Of a DNA stretch of 64,000 nt, positions 27,819 to 37,147 are shown in pieces. The translations under genes were made by a program, and so were the position numbers. How positions within the stretch are numbered: the first letter of the stretch is position 1; each line of letters begins with the position of its first letter. The DNA is from Comamonadaceae bacterium (lineage in GTDB: Bacteria; Pseudomonadota; Gammaproteobacteria; Burkholderiales; Burkholderiaceae_C): contig JAIXSQ010000007.1 of the NCBI GenBank assembly GCA_027484575.1, forward strand, positions 682,001 to 746,000. Direction: 5' to 3'. Under the pieces are notes generated by a model. The model did no database searches and was not told the DNA's origin. It saw only the letters and a list, made by a program, of their open reading frames with translations.

Positions 27819-30611
27819 TCAGGCCGCCAGGGCCTGGCGCAGCGTCTCGAGCAGTTCCTCGTCGCGGTAGGGCTTGGTCAGGTAGGTGTCGACACCCGCC
27901 TCCTGCGCCAGCCGGCGGTGCTTGTCCTGCGAGCGCGAGGTGATCATGATCACCGGCAGCCCGCGCAGCGGCTCCTGCGCGCGGATGTGCGCCGTCAGCT
28001 CCACCCCGTTCATGTTGGGCATCTCCAGGTCGGTCAGCACCGCGTCGGGCCGGAACCGGCGCAGCGCCTGCACCGCCTCCATGCCGTCGCGCGCGGTGTG
28101 CGCCTGCCAGCCGGCGTCCTGCACCAGCTGCTGCAGCGTGTTGCGCACCGACAGCGCGTCGTCGACGATCAGCACGCCCTTGCGCGCGGCCTGCGGCGCG
28201 GCCGCGCCGGCCGCCACGCGCCGGGGCGCCGCCGCCGCCCCGGCGTGCAGCAGCTGCGCCAGGTCCAGGCTCACCGCCACCTCGCCGTCGCCCAGGATCG
28301 ACAGGCCGGCGACGCCGCGCAGGTGGCGCGCGTAGCGGCCCGGCGGCTTGACCAGCAGGTCGCGCGCGTCCAGCAGCGCATCGACGCCCAGCGCATGCTC
28401 CTGGTCGTCCAGCCGCACCACCACCGCATGCAGCTCGCCATCGGGCAGCGGCGCAGCCTCGGCCAGGCCGGCCGCATGCGCCAGCCGCAGCGCCGGGATG
28501 ACCTTGCGGCCCTCGCGGAACACGCTGCGCCCGCCCTGCATCTCGAAGCTGCCGACCCCGCGCGGCACCGCGCGCAGCACCTGCACCGCGGGCAGCGCGA
28601 AGCGCTGGCCGGCGGCCTGCACCACCAGCGACTGCACGGTGGTCATCGACGCGGCCAGCCGCAGCTCGATGGTGCAGCCGTCGCCGGCGCGCGTGGCGAT
28701 GCGCACGCTGCCGCGCATCGCCACCGCGAAGTCGCGCACCACGTCCAGGCCGACGCCACGGCCGGAGACCTCGGTGACCTGGTCGCGGGTGGAAAAGCCG
28801 GGCAGCAGCACCAGCCGCGCCGTCTCCTCGTCGGACAGCTGGCGCGCCGCATCCAGCAGGCCGCGCTCGACCGCGCGCCGCCGCACCGCCGCCAGGTCCA
28901 GCCCGGCGCCGTCGTCGCGGCAGGTCACCACCAGCTGCTGGCCCTGGCGGCGGAACGCCAGCTGGATGCGGCCGGCCTCGGGCTTGCCCGCCGCGGCCCG
29001 CGCCGCCGGCGGCTCGATGCCGTGGTCCACCGCGTTGCGCAGCACGTGCAGCAGCGGCTCGGCCAGGCGCGCCAGCACCTCGCCGTCCACCAGCGTCGCG
29101 CCGCCCTCGATGGCCAGCTCGGCCAGCTTGCCCGTGGCCTTGGCGGTGGCGCGCACGGTGCGCTGCAGCCGCGAGGCCAGGCTGCCGACCTCGGCCATGC
29201 GGGTGCCCACCACCAGGTGCTGCAGCTCCTGCTGCGCGCGCCGGTGCTGCGCCTGCAGGCCGGCCAGCTGCGCCAGCTCCTCCTCGAGCCCCGCCGCCAG
29301 GGCGCGGGCGTCGGCGGCCTCCTCGACCAGCGCATGGGTGGTGCTGTGCAGCTCGCTGTACTGGTCCAGCTCCAGCGTGTCGAAGCCCTCGCGCTGGCCC
29401 CCGCCGCGCAGCGAGGCCAGGCCGCGCACGTCCACCAGCGTCTCCAGCTCGAACAGCCGGCGCTGCACGCGCAGGTTCTGCGTGACCAGCGCGCGGGCGC
29501 GCTCGAGCAGCGCCTTCGTGCGGGTCTCCATCGCGGCCACCTGCACGCCGGCCTCGCCGGTCACGCGGAACAGCGCGTCGATGCGCGCCAGGTTCACGCG
29601 CAGGGCCTGCCCGCCGGCGGGCGCCGCTCCCGTCGCCGGCTCGGCCGGCTGCGGCGCCGGCGCCAGGGCCTGCGGCCGCTGCGGCGGTGCGTCCTGCGGC
29701 GACTCGCCGCGGTCCAGCCGGTTGGCCAGGTCGAGCACCGCCTGCAGCACGGCCAGGGCCTGCTGCGGCGCCTCGTCGCCCGCGGTCAGGTAGCCCACCA
29801 TCTGCTCCAGGCACCAGGCCGCATCCAGCAGGGTGTCGGCCACCGCGGGCGCGACCGCGCCCGGGCTGCGCTCCAGGTGTTCCAGGATGTCCTCGAGGTG
29901 GTGGCCCAGCGCGGCGATGCCGCGCACGCCCAGGATCGCGCCCGAGCCCTTGAGGGTGTGGGCCACCCGCTTGGCCGCCGCCAGGGTGTCGGCATCGCCG
30001 TGGCCGGCGGCCAGCCGCTGGGCGTGCGCGACCAGCAGGCGCACCTGCTCGGGCGCCTCCTGCTGGAAGCCGGCCAGCATGCGCTCGTCGGCATCCGCCG
30101 GCACCGCCAGGTCGACCTCCGCGGGCGTGGCCAGCACCGGGCGCAGCGGCTGGTCGGCGTCGCCCGTGCCCTGCACCAGCAGCGGCATCGCGCCCAGCAT
30201 GTGCATGACCTTCAGCGCCTCGTCCTCCTCCATCGGCAGCGGGGCGGCGCGCAGGTGGTCCACCAGCCCGGCGGCGGTGGACGGGTCGCTGAGGTTGCGC
30301 AGGTGGTGCACCGTCAGCAGCGGCCACGCGCGCAGGAAGCCGACGACGGTGCCCCGGTCGGCGGGCTCCAGTCCCGGCAGCAGCAGGGTGTTGCCGGCCA
30401 CGTGCTGGCACACCGCCTCCAGGCCGGGAAAGCCGGCCAGCGCGGCGGCCTCGCCCATGCGCTGGGCCTGGCCCGCGTAGAGGTCCAGCGCGTCCATGAA
30501 CGCGGGCTCCTCCACCGGCGCGGTGGCCAGCATGTCGAGCGCCCGGTCCAGGTCGGGGATCGCCAGCTCGACCTCGGCCGCGAGGGCGTCGATCAGGTCG
30601 TTCAGCTTCAT
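27819..30611 (-). CDS. CheA-type hybrid histidine kinase (PilL/ChpA-like)
   Basis: The 930-residue kinase is the core of the chemosensory operon. Residues 1-140 are a helical Hpt-like domain without a phosphorylatable His, like the N-terminal region of ChpA. A canonical Hpt follows, with H218 in VAHTLKGSG. A long linker, a dimerisation region, the CheA-type HATPase (HVLRNAVDHGIE, GRGVGLDVV), a CheW-like regulatory domain and a C-terminal receiver with D861 in LTDLEMPN complete it. The built-in receiver and the PilJ-like receptor gene next door place it with the pilus/twitching or alternative-function chemosensory class rather than flagellar Che systems. No CheB or CheR gene is in the operon. 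Confidence 0.93.
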   Translation of the reverse strand: MKLNDLIDALAAEVELAIPDLDRALDMLATAPVEEPAFMDALDLYAGQAQRMGEAAALAGFPGLEAVCQHVAGNTLLLPGLEPADRGTVVGFLRAWPLLTVHHLRNLSDPSTAAGLVDHLRAAPLPMEEDEALKVMHMLGAMPLLVQGTGDADQPLRPVLATPAEVDLAVPADADERMLAGFQQEAPEQVRLLVAHAQRLAAGHGDADTLAAAKRVAHTLKGSGAILGVRGIAALGHHLEDILEHLERSPGAVAPAVADTLLDAAWCLEQMVGYLTAGDEAPQQALAVLQAVLDLANRLDRGESPQDAPPQRPQALAPAPQPAEPATGAAPAGGQALRVNLARIDALFRVTGEAGVQVAAMETRTKALLERARALVTQNLRVQRRLFELETLVDVRGLASLRGGGQREGFDTLELDQYSELHSTTHALVEEAADARALAAGLEEELAQLAGLQAQHRRAQQELQHLVVGTRMAEVGSLASRLQRTVRATAKATGKLAELAIEGGATLVDGEVLARLAEPLLHVLRNAVDHGIEPPAARAAAGKPEAGRIQLAFRRQGQQLVVTCRDDGAGLDLAAVRRRAVERGLLDAARQLSDEETARLVLLPGFSTRDQVTEVSGRGVGLDVVRDFAVAMRGSVRIATRAGDGCTIELRLAASMTTVQSLVVQAAGQRFALPAVQVLRAVPRGVGSFEMQGGRSVFREGRKVIPALRLAHAAGLAEAAPLPDGELHAVVVRLDDQEHALGVDALLDARDLLVKPPGRYARHLRGVAGLSILGDGEVAVSLDLAQLLHAGAAAAPRRVAAGAAAPQAARKGVLIVDDALSVRNTLQQLVQDAGWQAHTARDGMEAVQALRRFRPDAVLTDLEMPNMNGVELTAHIRAQEPLRGLPVIMITSRSQDKHRRLAQEAGVDTYLTKPYRDEELLETLRQALAA

Positions 30612-30628
30612 GGCGGGTGCCGGCCGGC

Positions 30629-32536
30629 TCAGGCGGCCGCGGGCGACAGCTTGAACACGTTCACCGAGTCCACCAGGCGGCGGGCGGAGTCCAGCAGGGT
30701 CTCGGTCTCGCGGTTCTGCGCCTGGATCTGCTCGGCGGTGCGCTCGGTGCTCTGGCCGATGCCCTGCACCGACACGAGCAGCTGCTCGGACACCTGCTGC
30801 TGGCGCTGCGAGGCCTCGGCGATGCGGCGCACCTGCTCCACCAGCGCGCCGGTGATCTCCTGCGTGCGGCGCATCTGCTCGCCGGCCTTGCGGGCCTGTT
30901 CGGAGCCCTGCACCACCTGGCCGATGGTGCGGTTCACCGTCGAGATCGTCTCGCTGGTCTCCAGCTGGATGTTCTGCACCAGCGTGCCGATCTGCTGCGT
31001 CGCGTTGCGCGAGCTCTCGGCCAGCCGCTGCACTTCTTCGGCCACCACCGCGAAGCCCCGGCCCGCCTCGCCGGCCACGGCCGCCTGCATCGAGGCGTTC
31101 AGCGCCAGCACGTGCGTGCGTTCCGAGATGGTGTTGATCAGGTTCACGATGCCCGTGATCTCCTGCGAGCGCTCGCCCAGCCGCTTGATGCGCTTTTCGG
31201 TCTCGGCGATGGTCTCGCGGATCGATTCCATGCCGGTGACGGTGCCGGTCACCGTCTGCAGCGCGGCGTCGGTCGCCACCGTGGCCTGCTCGGCCTGCAC
31301 GTTGCTCTGGCGGGCCACCGTCACCACCTGCTGGGTCACCTGGGAGGCCTCGTCCAGCGCGCGGATCATCTCGGCCACGCTGCGGCGCTCCTCCTCGGCG
31401 GTGCGCGACACCATGTCGGCCTGCTGCTTCACCGTGCCGGACGCATCGGCCACCTGGCCGGCGATGCGGCTGACGCCCTGCAGCACCTTGGTGGTCTCGT
31501 CGGTCAGCTGGTTGATCGAGTCCGACACCGTGCCGATGATGTCCTGCGTCACCGGCGCGCGGGCGGTCAGGTCACGCTGCGACAGCTGGTTCACCGCCTG
31601 CAGGATCGAGATCACCGAGTTGTTCAGGCGCTCGTTCTCGGCCTCGGCGCGGCGCTTGTCCTCCAGCACCTGGCGCTCGGCCTCCACCCGGGCGTCCAGC
31701 AGGGCGTCGAAGTTGGCGGCCAGCACGCCCAGTTCGTCGGCGGTGCCCAGGCGGGCACGGGCCTCGGTGTCGCCCTGCGACAGGCGGTCGATGGTGGCCT
31801 GCAGCCGGGCCAGCGGCTTGTTGATCGCGCGGTTCAGCGTCCAGGCGACGAAGGCGCCCAGCAGCACCAGCAGCACGCCCAGCGCCGCCTGCACGTGGCC
31901 CAGCAGCGTGTCCCTGCGCAGCGCCGCCTCGGTGCGCTGCGCGTCGGCGGCCTCGGTGGCCGTCAGCAGTTCGGCCACGCCCTTGACCAGCGCGGCGCCG
32001 TACGGCGTGGTGGTCTTGGCACGCCAGGCCGCCGCCTCCTCGTTCTTGCCCTCGGAGATCAGCTGGAACCAGCGCGGGCGCGCCTCCTTGTACAGGTCGA
32101 AGTCCTTGAGCAGCTGCTGCGACAGCGCCCGCTCCTGCTCGGTCAGGCCCGGGCTGCGCACGTAGTCGTTGGTGGCGTTCTCGAATTCGCGGTACAGGGC
32201 CGGCTCGGCGTCGACGATCTTGCGGCGGTTCTCCTCGTCGGTCAGCACCAGGTACTGCGGGAAGCCGTAACGCAGCTCCCACAGCGCGGCCTGCGCGCGG
32301 CCCACCAGCGCCTCCTTGCCGCGGGTGGCGGCCAGCTGGCGCTCGCCGGTGGCCTGCACCTCGGCGACCACCGCCAGCGCGGCGGCCACCACCAGCAGCG
32401 AGCCGATGCCGGCCAGCAGCTTGGTGCGGATGGACCACTGGGGCAGCCGGTCGCGCCAGCTGCGGCGCGGTGCGTCGTCGTCGGGTGCGGCGGTGTGCTC
32501 GAAGCCGCTGGCGGTGCTGTCGTGTGCGTTCTGCAT
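30629..32536 (-). CDS. PilJ-like methyl-accepting chemoreceptor
   Basis: This 635-residue receptor has a cytoplasmic N-tail, a membrane helix at about 35-58, a periplasmic helical domain of about 150 residues, a second helix at about 212-233, HAMP, and a signalling domain. The hairpin core is [19 protein letters not shown], the PilJ-type variant with Met/Gln/Ala residues instead of the [11 protein letters not shown] seen in the two receptors at 4.3-7.7 kb. The operon with CheA hybrid and PilG/PilH-like receivers matches a Pil-Chp-like array. No C-terminal tether is present. ATG 32536 has an AGCGAGG ribosome site. Confidence 0.93.
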   Translation of the reverse strand: MQNAHDSTASGFEHTAAPDDDAPRRSWRDRLPQWSIRTKLLAGIGSLLVVAAALAVVAEVQATGERQLAATRGKEALVGRAQAALWELRYGFPQYLVLTDEENRRKIVDAEPALYREFENATNDYVRSPGLTEQERALSQQLLKDFDLYKEARPRWFQLISEGKNEEAAAWRAKTTTPYGAALVKGVAELLTATEAADAQRTEAALRRDTLLGHVQAALGVLLVLLGAFVAWTLNRAINKPLARLQATIDRLSQGDTEARARLGTADELGVLAANFDALLDARVEAERQVLEDKRRAEAENERLNNSVISILQAVNQLSQRDLTARAPVTQDIIGTVSDSINQLTDETTKVLQGVSRIAGQVADASGTVKQQADMVSRTAEEERRSVAEMIRALDEASQVTQQVVTVARQSNVQAEQATVATDAALQTVTGTVTGMESIRETIAETEKRIKRLGERSQEITGIVNLINTISERTHVLALNASMQAAVAGEAGRGFAVVAEEVQRLAESSRNATQQIGTLVQNIQLETSETISTVNRTIGQVVQGSEQARKAGEQMRRTQEITGALVEQVRRIAEASQRQQQVSEQLLVSVQGIGQSTERTAEQIQAQNRETETLLDSARRLVDSVNVFKLSPAAA

Positions 32537-32592
32537 GGGGACCTCGCTCGGGTGTGGAGGGTGGGGATGGGGAGTCGGGGGGGCGGGCGGGC

Positions 32593-33144
32593 TCAGGCGG
32601 GCGCGAGCGCGTCCTCGACCGCCTGCAGCAGGCGCGGGACGTCGAGCTCGAACCACAGGCGCTCGCCGACCAGCGCCGCGCCGGCCACCAGGCCGGCCAG
32701 CGCGGGTGGAGCGGTGGCCGGGTCGGCGGCGGCATCGGCACCGAAGCGCAGGCGCTGCGGCAGGCCGTCGATGACGAAGCCGGCGGCGTCCTCGCCGTGG
32801 CCCAGCACCAGCAGCATCGGGCGGCCGGAACGGCCGGCGGCGGCCAGCGCGGCCCAGCCGGCCAGGTCGACCACGGGCACCAGCAGGCCGTGCAGGTTGG
32901 CGACGCCGCGCAGCCAGCCGGGCGCATGCGGCAGTGCCGTCACCGGCGGCAGCTCCGACAGTTCCTGCCCGTGCTCGAAGCGCACCAGCAGGCCGAGGCC
33001 GCCCACCTCGAAGGCCTGCATGGCGACGCCGCCGCTGGCGGCCGCCGCGGGCATGCTGGGCAGCACCGGTCGCTGCGCCGGCGGCGCCAGCGCCAGGCTG
33101 GGGGGCAGCAGCGGGGGCGGCTGCACGGGGGTGGCGGTGGGCAT
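32593..33144 (-). CDS. CheW-family coupling protein (PilI-like)
   Basis: The 183-residue protein begins with a Pro/Ala-rich segment (1-40) and continues with a CheW domain: [19 protein letters not shown], the diagnostic [18 protein letters not shown] motif, and a C-terminal strand set ending in [12 protein letters not shown]. It should couple the PilJ-like receptor to the CheA hybrid. It lies between the receiver genes and the receptor gene, as pilI does in pil-chp operons. The gene ends 56 bp before the receptor start, and its own start is 9 bp after the upstream receiver. Confidence 0.9.
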   Translation of the reverse strand: MPTATPVQPPPLLPPSLALAPPAQRPVLPSMPAAAASGGVAMQAFEVGGLGLLVRFEHGQELSELPPVTALPHAPGWLRGVANLHGLLVPVVDLAGWAALAAAGRSGRPMLLVLGHGEDAAGFVIDGLPQRLRFGADAAADPATAPPALAGLVAGAALVGERLWFELDVPRLLQAVEDALAPA

Positions 33145-33152
33145 GGTCCGGC

Positions 33153-33503
33153 TCAGGCCACGTGGGCCAGGATCTGCTCGGGGCTGTAGGGCTTGGCGAC
33201 GTAGCCGCGGGCGCCCAGCATGGTTCCCCAGGCGATGTCGGCCTTCTGGCTCTTGCCGCTGACGAACACCACCGGGATCGCGCTGGTGCCCGGCTCGGAC
33301 TTGAGCCTGCGCGTCGCCGCGAAGCCGTCCATGTCGGGCATGTTCACGTCCATGAAGATCAGGTCGGGCCGGGCGCTGCGGGCCTGCTCCAGCGCCTGCT
33401 CGCCGCTGGCGGCCAGCAGCACCTGGTGACCGGCACCGGACAGGATCCGTTGCAGCTGCTCGCGGTCCAGCTGCGCATCGTCGACGACCAGCACGCGCTT
33501 CAT
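33153..33503 (-). CDS. Single-domain response regulator (PilH-like)
   Basis: This 116-residue protein is only a receiver: acidic pair D8/D9, phospho-acceptor D52 in [11 protein letters not shown], Ser in FVSGK and the conserved KPY near residue 106. It has no output domain, so it must act by protein contact or as a phosphate sink, like CheY or PilH. It is the third gene of the chemosensory operon and closely resembles its neighbour at 33520 (both share the MDVNMP..DGFAATR core and the QKAD segment), which suggests local duplication. Confidence 0.92.
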   Translation of the reverse strand: MKRVLVVDDAQLDREQLQRILSGAGHQVLLAASGEQALEQARSARPDLIFMDVNMPDMDGFAATRRLKSEPGTSAIPVVFVSGKSQKADIAWGTMLGARGYVAKPYSPEQILAHVA

Positions 33504-33519
33504 CGGCGGGTCCTCCGGC

Positions 33520-33879
33520 TCAGACCGCCCGGACCTCGGCGAGCAGCTGCTCGTCGGTGTACGGCTTGGTGACGTAGCCCTTGGCGCCCAGCATCGAGGC
33601 CCAGGCCTTGTCCGCCTTCTGGTCCTTGGCCGAGACCATGATCACGGGGATGCCCTTGGTCGCCTCCTCCTTCTGCAGCGAGCGGGTGGCGGCGAAGCCG
33701 TCCATGCCGGGCATGTTGACGTCCATGAGGATGGCGTCCGGGCGGGCGCTGCGCACGGCGTCCAGCGCCTCCTGCCCGTTCTGCGCGGTGCGCACCTGGT
33801 AGCCGGCCGCGCCGAGCAGCTGCTCGAGGCGGGCGCGGTCGGCGGCGTTGTCTTCGACGACGAGGATGGCTCGGGCCAT
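33520..33879 (-). CDS. Single-domain response regulator (PilH-like paralogue)
   Basis: A 119-residue receiver with acidic residues E9/D10, phospho-acceptor D53 in LMDVNMPGMDG, the MVSAKDQKADKAWA segment and the KPY Lys. It has no output domain. An AGGAGA ribosome site precedes ATG 33879. It is separated from the next receiver by 16 bp and shares clear sequence similarity with it. With the larger receiver protein upstream, three receivers are available to one CheA hybrid, as pilG/pilH arrangements have two; the extra copy may divide output from phosphate-sink duty. Confidence 0.92.
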   Translation of the reverse strand: MARAILVVEDNAADRARLEQLLGAAGYQVRTAQNGQEALDAVRSARPDAILMDVNMPGMDGFAATRSLQKEEATKGIPVIMVSAKDQKADKAWASMLGAKGYVTKPYTDEQLLAEVRAV

Positions 33880-33929
33880 GGCGTTTCTCCTGGGAGGTGG
33901 GTGGGGAACGGGAACGCGGGAGCGGGACC

Positions 33930-34787
33930 TCAGGCCGCGAGGGCGGCCGGCACGGAGGGCTGCAGGTCGACGGACACGTAGGCCTGCAGGGTGTCGAACA
34001 GCTGGTGCGGGTCGACCGGCTTGGTCAGGTAGGCATCGCAGCCGGCCATCTTTCCGCGCACCAGGTTGAACGGCGAGGACTTGCTGGTGAGCATCACCAC
34101 CGGCGGGGCCTGGCGGCCGGCCGCCTTGATCCGGCGGCAGGCCTCGAAGCCGTCCATGCCGGGCATCAGCACGTCCATCAGCACGCAGTCGACGGGCCCG
34201 GCGTCCAGGGCGGCCAGGGCCGCCTCGCCGCTGTCGGCCTCGGCCACGCGCAGGCAGCGCGGCTCGAGCACCGAGCGCAGGTAGGAGCGCACGGCCAGGC
34301 TGTCGTCGACCACCAGCACCTGGCGCAGGTCGCCGCGGGCCCGGGGCGCCGCCTGGGCCGACGGGCCGGCGGCGGCGGGGACCGCGGGCGCCGGCGCCGG
34401 CGCCGCCTGGGGACGGCTCTCCAGGGCGCGGAACAGCATCATCGGCAGGATCGGCCACTGCACGGGACGCGAGACCTGCACGTGGCCCGGCGCGACCGGC
34501 GCGCCGGCGGGCGCGTCGACCCAGATCACCGGCTTGCGCGCCAGCCAGCGGGCGCCGGCCGCCCAGCGCAGGGCGGCGGCATCGCGGCCGTCGACCATCA
34601 GCACGTCGGCGCCGTCCGCCTGGGCCTCGTCCAGCAGGAACAGGCGCGGCGCCCGGCGCTGCGACAGCATCACGGCGCCCTGCAACAGCTGCCGCTCGCC
34701 CGCGAAGCCACGCACGTGCAGGCGCAGGCCGTCGCCGGCGGGCTCGGTCGGGCGGGCGGTGGCGGCGGGGAAAAGCGGGGTGGCCAT
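33930..34787 (-). CDS. PilG-like response regulator with an uncharacterised N-terminal domain
   Basis: The first gene of the chemosensory operon encodes 285 residues. Residues 1-130 form an unassigned alpha/beta domain that looks receiver-like in strand pattern (LRLHVRGF, LFLLDEAQ, DVLMVDGRD, KPVIWVD) but has no full receiver motif set. A Pro/Ala linker (about 130-160) leads to a canonical receiver with DD in VLVVDDSLAV, D205 in LMDVLMPGMDG, TSK and TKP. An AAGGAAA ribosome site precedes ATG 34787. The receiver is of the PilG type. The extra N-terminal part may be a degenerate receiver used for dimerisation or partner choice. Confidence 0.85.
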   Translation of the reverse strand: MATPLFPAATARPTEPAGDGLRLHVRGFAGERQLLQGAVMLSQRRAPRLFLLDEAQADGADVLMVDGRDAAALRWAAGARWLARKPVIWVDAPAGAPVAPGHVQVSRPVQWPILPMMLFRALESRPQAAPAPAPAVPAAAGPSAQAAPRARGDLRQVLVVDDSLAVRSYLRSVLEPRCLRVAEADSGEAALAALDAGPVDCVLMDVLMPGMDGFEACRRIKAAGRQAPPVVMLTSKSSPFNLVRGKMAGCDAYLTKPVDPHQLFDTLQAYVSVDLQPSVPAALAA

Positions 34788-34972
34788 GGCTTGTTTCCTT
34801 TCGTAAGCAATGTAAGAACTGGCGAACAGTCGACCCATCCGTGGGATCCGCTGTCGGGCTGGGGCCGATTGCCGACCTGCTCATCCGTGAACACACTGAG
34901 TCCCGCTCCGCGATCGCCCCCAGCCGGATCCGCGCTGCCAACCCAACAATCACCGGCCTTGCGTCAGAACCC
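34788..34972. promoter_or_regulatory. Divergent promoter region of chemosensory operon and NarL-type kinase
   Basis: This 185-bp gap separates two outward-facing genes. It contains a locally AT-richer stretch at 34800-34820 with GTAAG repeated at a 9-bp period, which read on the minus strand gives TACATT as a possible -10 element about 20 bp from the ribosome site of the operon. No matching -35 element is convincing. Confidence 0.35.
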
Positions 34973-36478
34973 ATGCCCGTGGTGCGCCGCCGTCTCTCCG
35001 CCATCGCTGCCCAGGACCAGGCGCTCGCCCGCGCCAAGCAGATCTACGACCTGGCCGCCGGCGCCAGCCGGCTGGTGGTCTGGGAGCACGACGTGCCGGG
35101 CAACCGCACCACGCTGCACGGCAGCGGCGGCGTGCAGCGGGCCACGCGTGAGTCGCTGTTCGCCAAGGTGCATCCCGAGGACGCCACCCGCGTCTCGGGC
35201 GCCACCGACGCGGCCTTCAGCGGCGTGGGCCCCCTGCACTGCGAGTACCGGGTGGCGCGGCGCGACGGCGGCTGGGCCTGGCAACGCGCGACCGCGGCGG
35301 TCGTCGAGGCCGATGCCGACGGCCGGCCGGTGCGGCTGGCCGGCACCTTCATGGACATCACCGCGCAGAAGAGCTACGAGCACACGCTGCTGGAGCTGAA
35401 CCGGCAGCTCGGTGACCGCGACCAGCGCCGCGCGCGCGCACTGGCCTGGAGCGAGGCGCGTTTCCGCACGCTGTTCAGCTCGGCGCCGATCGGCATCGCC
35501 CTGCTGGACGCCCGGCTGTGCGTGCTGGAGCCGAACGCGATGCTCACCGGGGTGCTCGGCTACCCGCAGGACGCGCTGGTGGGCGTGGCCCTGCCGCTGC
35601 TGGCGGCGCCCGGCTACCGCGAGGCGGTGTCCCGCTGGGCGGCCCGGCAGGCGGGCCGGCTCGGCCCGATGCAGTCGCTGGAAGCGCAGCTGGTCGGCTA
35701 CAGCGGCCAGCCGACCTGGATGCACCTGATGCTCACGCCCGTCGAAGGCGGGCAGGAGGCCAGCGGCCACCTGGTGCTGGCCGCCAAGCCGATCGACGAC
35801 CGCAAGGCCGCGGAGCAGCGGCTGCGCGAGTACGCCTCCCAGGTGTCGGCCCTGTCGGGCCGACTGATCGACGCGCAGGAGGAGGAGCGCCGGCACCTGG
35901 CGCGCGAGCTGCACGACGAGATCGGGCAGGTGCTGACCGCGGTGCGCATGGCGCTGGGCCCGCCGCGGCCCGGCCAGGACGGCACCGACGCGTTCACGGT
36001 GCCGCGCGCCATCGTCGACGCGGCGATCGCCCGCGTGCGCACCCTGTCCTCGGGGCTGCGCCCGCCGGTGCTGGACGACCTCGGCCTGGCGGCGTCGCTG
36101 CGGGAACTGTGCGCCCAGCACCGCGAACGGGCGCGCATGGCGGTCGAGGTCGAACTGGTGGGCGACGACCGCCTGCTGCCGCCGGACCTGTGCCTGACCG
36201 TCTACCGCGTCTGCCAGGAGGCGCTCACCAACGTGGCCCGGCATGCGCGCGCCACCCGCGTGCAGGTGCGCTTCGGCACCGGGGCGGGCCACACGGTCAT
36301 CGTGGTGCGCGACAACGGCGTCGGCTTCGACCCGCTGGCCGCGCCCGAAGGGCACCTGGGGCTGCTGGGCATGCGCGAGCGCGTCAAGGCCCACGGCGGC
36401 CGCCTCGACCTGGAAAGCGCGCCCGGCCAGGGCACGGCCGTGATCGCGAACTTCGGCGACCTGCCGGCGGCGGGCTAA
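34973..36478 (+). CDS. PAS-domain sensor histidine kinase, NarL/DegS type (HisKA_3)
   Basis: The 501-residue soluble kinase has two PAS domains (about 20-130 and 155-285), a coiled linker and a HisKA_3 domain with H314 in ARELHDEIGQ, the motif of NarX/DegS-type kinases. The HATPase has the matching EALTNVARHA and DNGVGFD boxes and a GLLGMRERV ending. Such kinases pair with LuxR-type regulators; the regulator at 37148 on the same strand is the obvious partner, although a convergent gene lies between. ATG 34973 begins the conserved part; an upstream frame runs into the promoter region. Confidence 0.9.
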   Translation: MPVVRRRLSAIAAQDQALARAKQIYDLAAGASRLVVWEHDVPGNRTTLHGSGGVQRATRESLFAKVHPEDATRVSGATDAAFSGVGPLHCEYRVARRDGGWAWQRATAAVVEADADGRPVRLAGTFMDITAQKSYEHTLLELNRQLGDRDQRRARALAWSEARFRTLFSSAPIGIALLDARLCVLEPNAMLTGVLGYPQDALVGVALPLLAAPGYREAVSRWAARQAGRLGPMQSLEAQLVGYSGQPTWMHLMLTPVEGGQEASGHLVLAAKPIDDRKAAEQRLREYASQVSALSGRLIDAQEEERRHLARELHDEIGQVLTAVRMALGPPRPGQDGTDAFTVPRAIVDAAIARVRTLSSGLRPPVLDDLGLAASLRELCAQHRERARMAVEVELVGDDRLLPPDLCLTVYRVCQEALTNVARHARATRVQVRFGTGAGHTVIVVRDNGVGFDPLAAPEGHLGLLGMRERVKAHGGRLDLESAPGQGTAVIANFGDLPAAG

Positions 36479-37023
36479 GCCGGATGCGGCCGCAGCACCT
36501 CGCACACCGACGCGGCGTTCAGGAACGCCGCGACCGCCGCCGTCGGCAGGCCGAGCCGGTGCTGCATCTGCGCGGGCGTCAGGGGCGCCGCCTGCAGCAG
36601 CCGGCACAGCGCCGAGGCGACGAGGTCTTCGCCGATCGCCTGCAGGTCCGGCCAGCGCAGCAGCCCATAGCGCCGCGTGTCGTCCAGCCAGGTGCCCAGC
36701 CCGCCGGCCCGCGCGACCTCGGCGCCGTAGCGCCAGCACAGGCGCTCCAGCGGGACCCGGGCGCCGCGGGGGCCGGCGAGCAGCAGGGGCGTGCGGCAGG
36801 CCAGCTCGACGTGCTCGGCGCACAGCAGCGCCAGCAGGTCGTCCTCGCGCAGGCTGCCGGCCAGGTGCAGGCTTCCGGCCTCGACCACGGCGAGCGCCGA
36901 GCCGTCGGCGGCGCGCTGCAGCAGGCGGCGGCCCCCCGCCAGGCGCAACGCCCGCAGGACGCCGGCGTTGGCTTCGTACAGGGAGAGCGCGGCACAGCGG
37001 CGCACGAGGCGGGACGGTTGCAT
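36475..37023 (-). CDS. Uncharacterised protein inserted between kinase and regulator genes
   Basis: The 182-residue product is soluble and has no family I recognise. The first part contains short strands (RRLLQRAADGSALAVVEAG, LHLAGSL) that look like a small beta domain. The last 60 residues (LCRLLQAAPLTPAQMQHRLGL, VAAFLNAASVCEVLRP) resemble a winged-helix or similar helical module. It overlaps the stop of the kinase gene by 4 bases in convergent orientation and is divergent from the LuxR regulator with a 124-bp gap. The position within a two-component pair suggests a linked regulatory role, without direct proof. It may be monocistronic. Confidence 0.65.
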   Translation of the reverse strand: MQPSRLVRRCAALSLYEANAGVLRALRLAGGRRLLQRAADGSALAVVEAGSLHLAGSLREDDLLALLCAEHVELACRTPLLLAGPRGARVPLERLCWRYGAEVARAGGLGTWLDDTRRYGLLRWPDLQAIGEDLVASALCRLLQAAPLTPAQMQHRLGLPTAAVAAFLNAASVCEVLRPHPA

Positions 37024-37147
37024 GGTGCCCGCAGCGTCGCAGGCCGGCGCCGATCCCGCCATCGGGGTGATCAGGGAGCCGCGGCTCCAGGGTTCCCGCG
37101 GCTTGCCCACGGATGGGCTGCATGATCGACACACACGAGGACCCCGC

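Noticed and set aside
26517..32165. A plus-strand open frame of more than 1800 codons across the chemosensory operon
   Set aside because: It is antisense to CheA, PilJ-like and CysE genes with strong family motifs; such long open frames arise from the GC-rich third positions, and its sequence is low-complexity Arg/His/Gln-rich.
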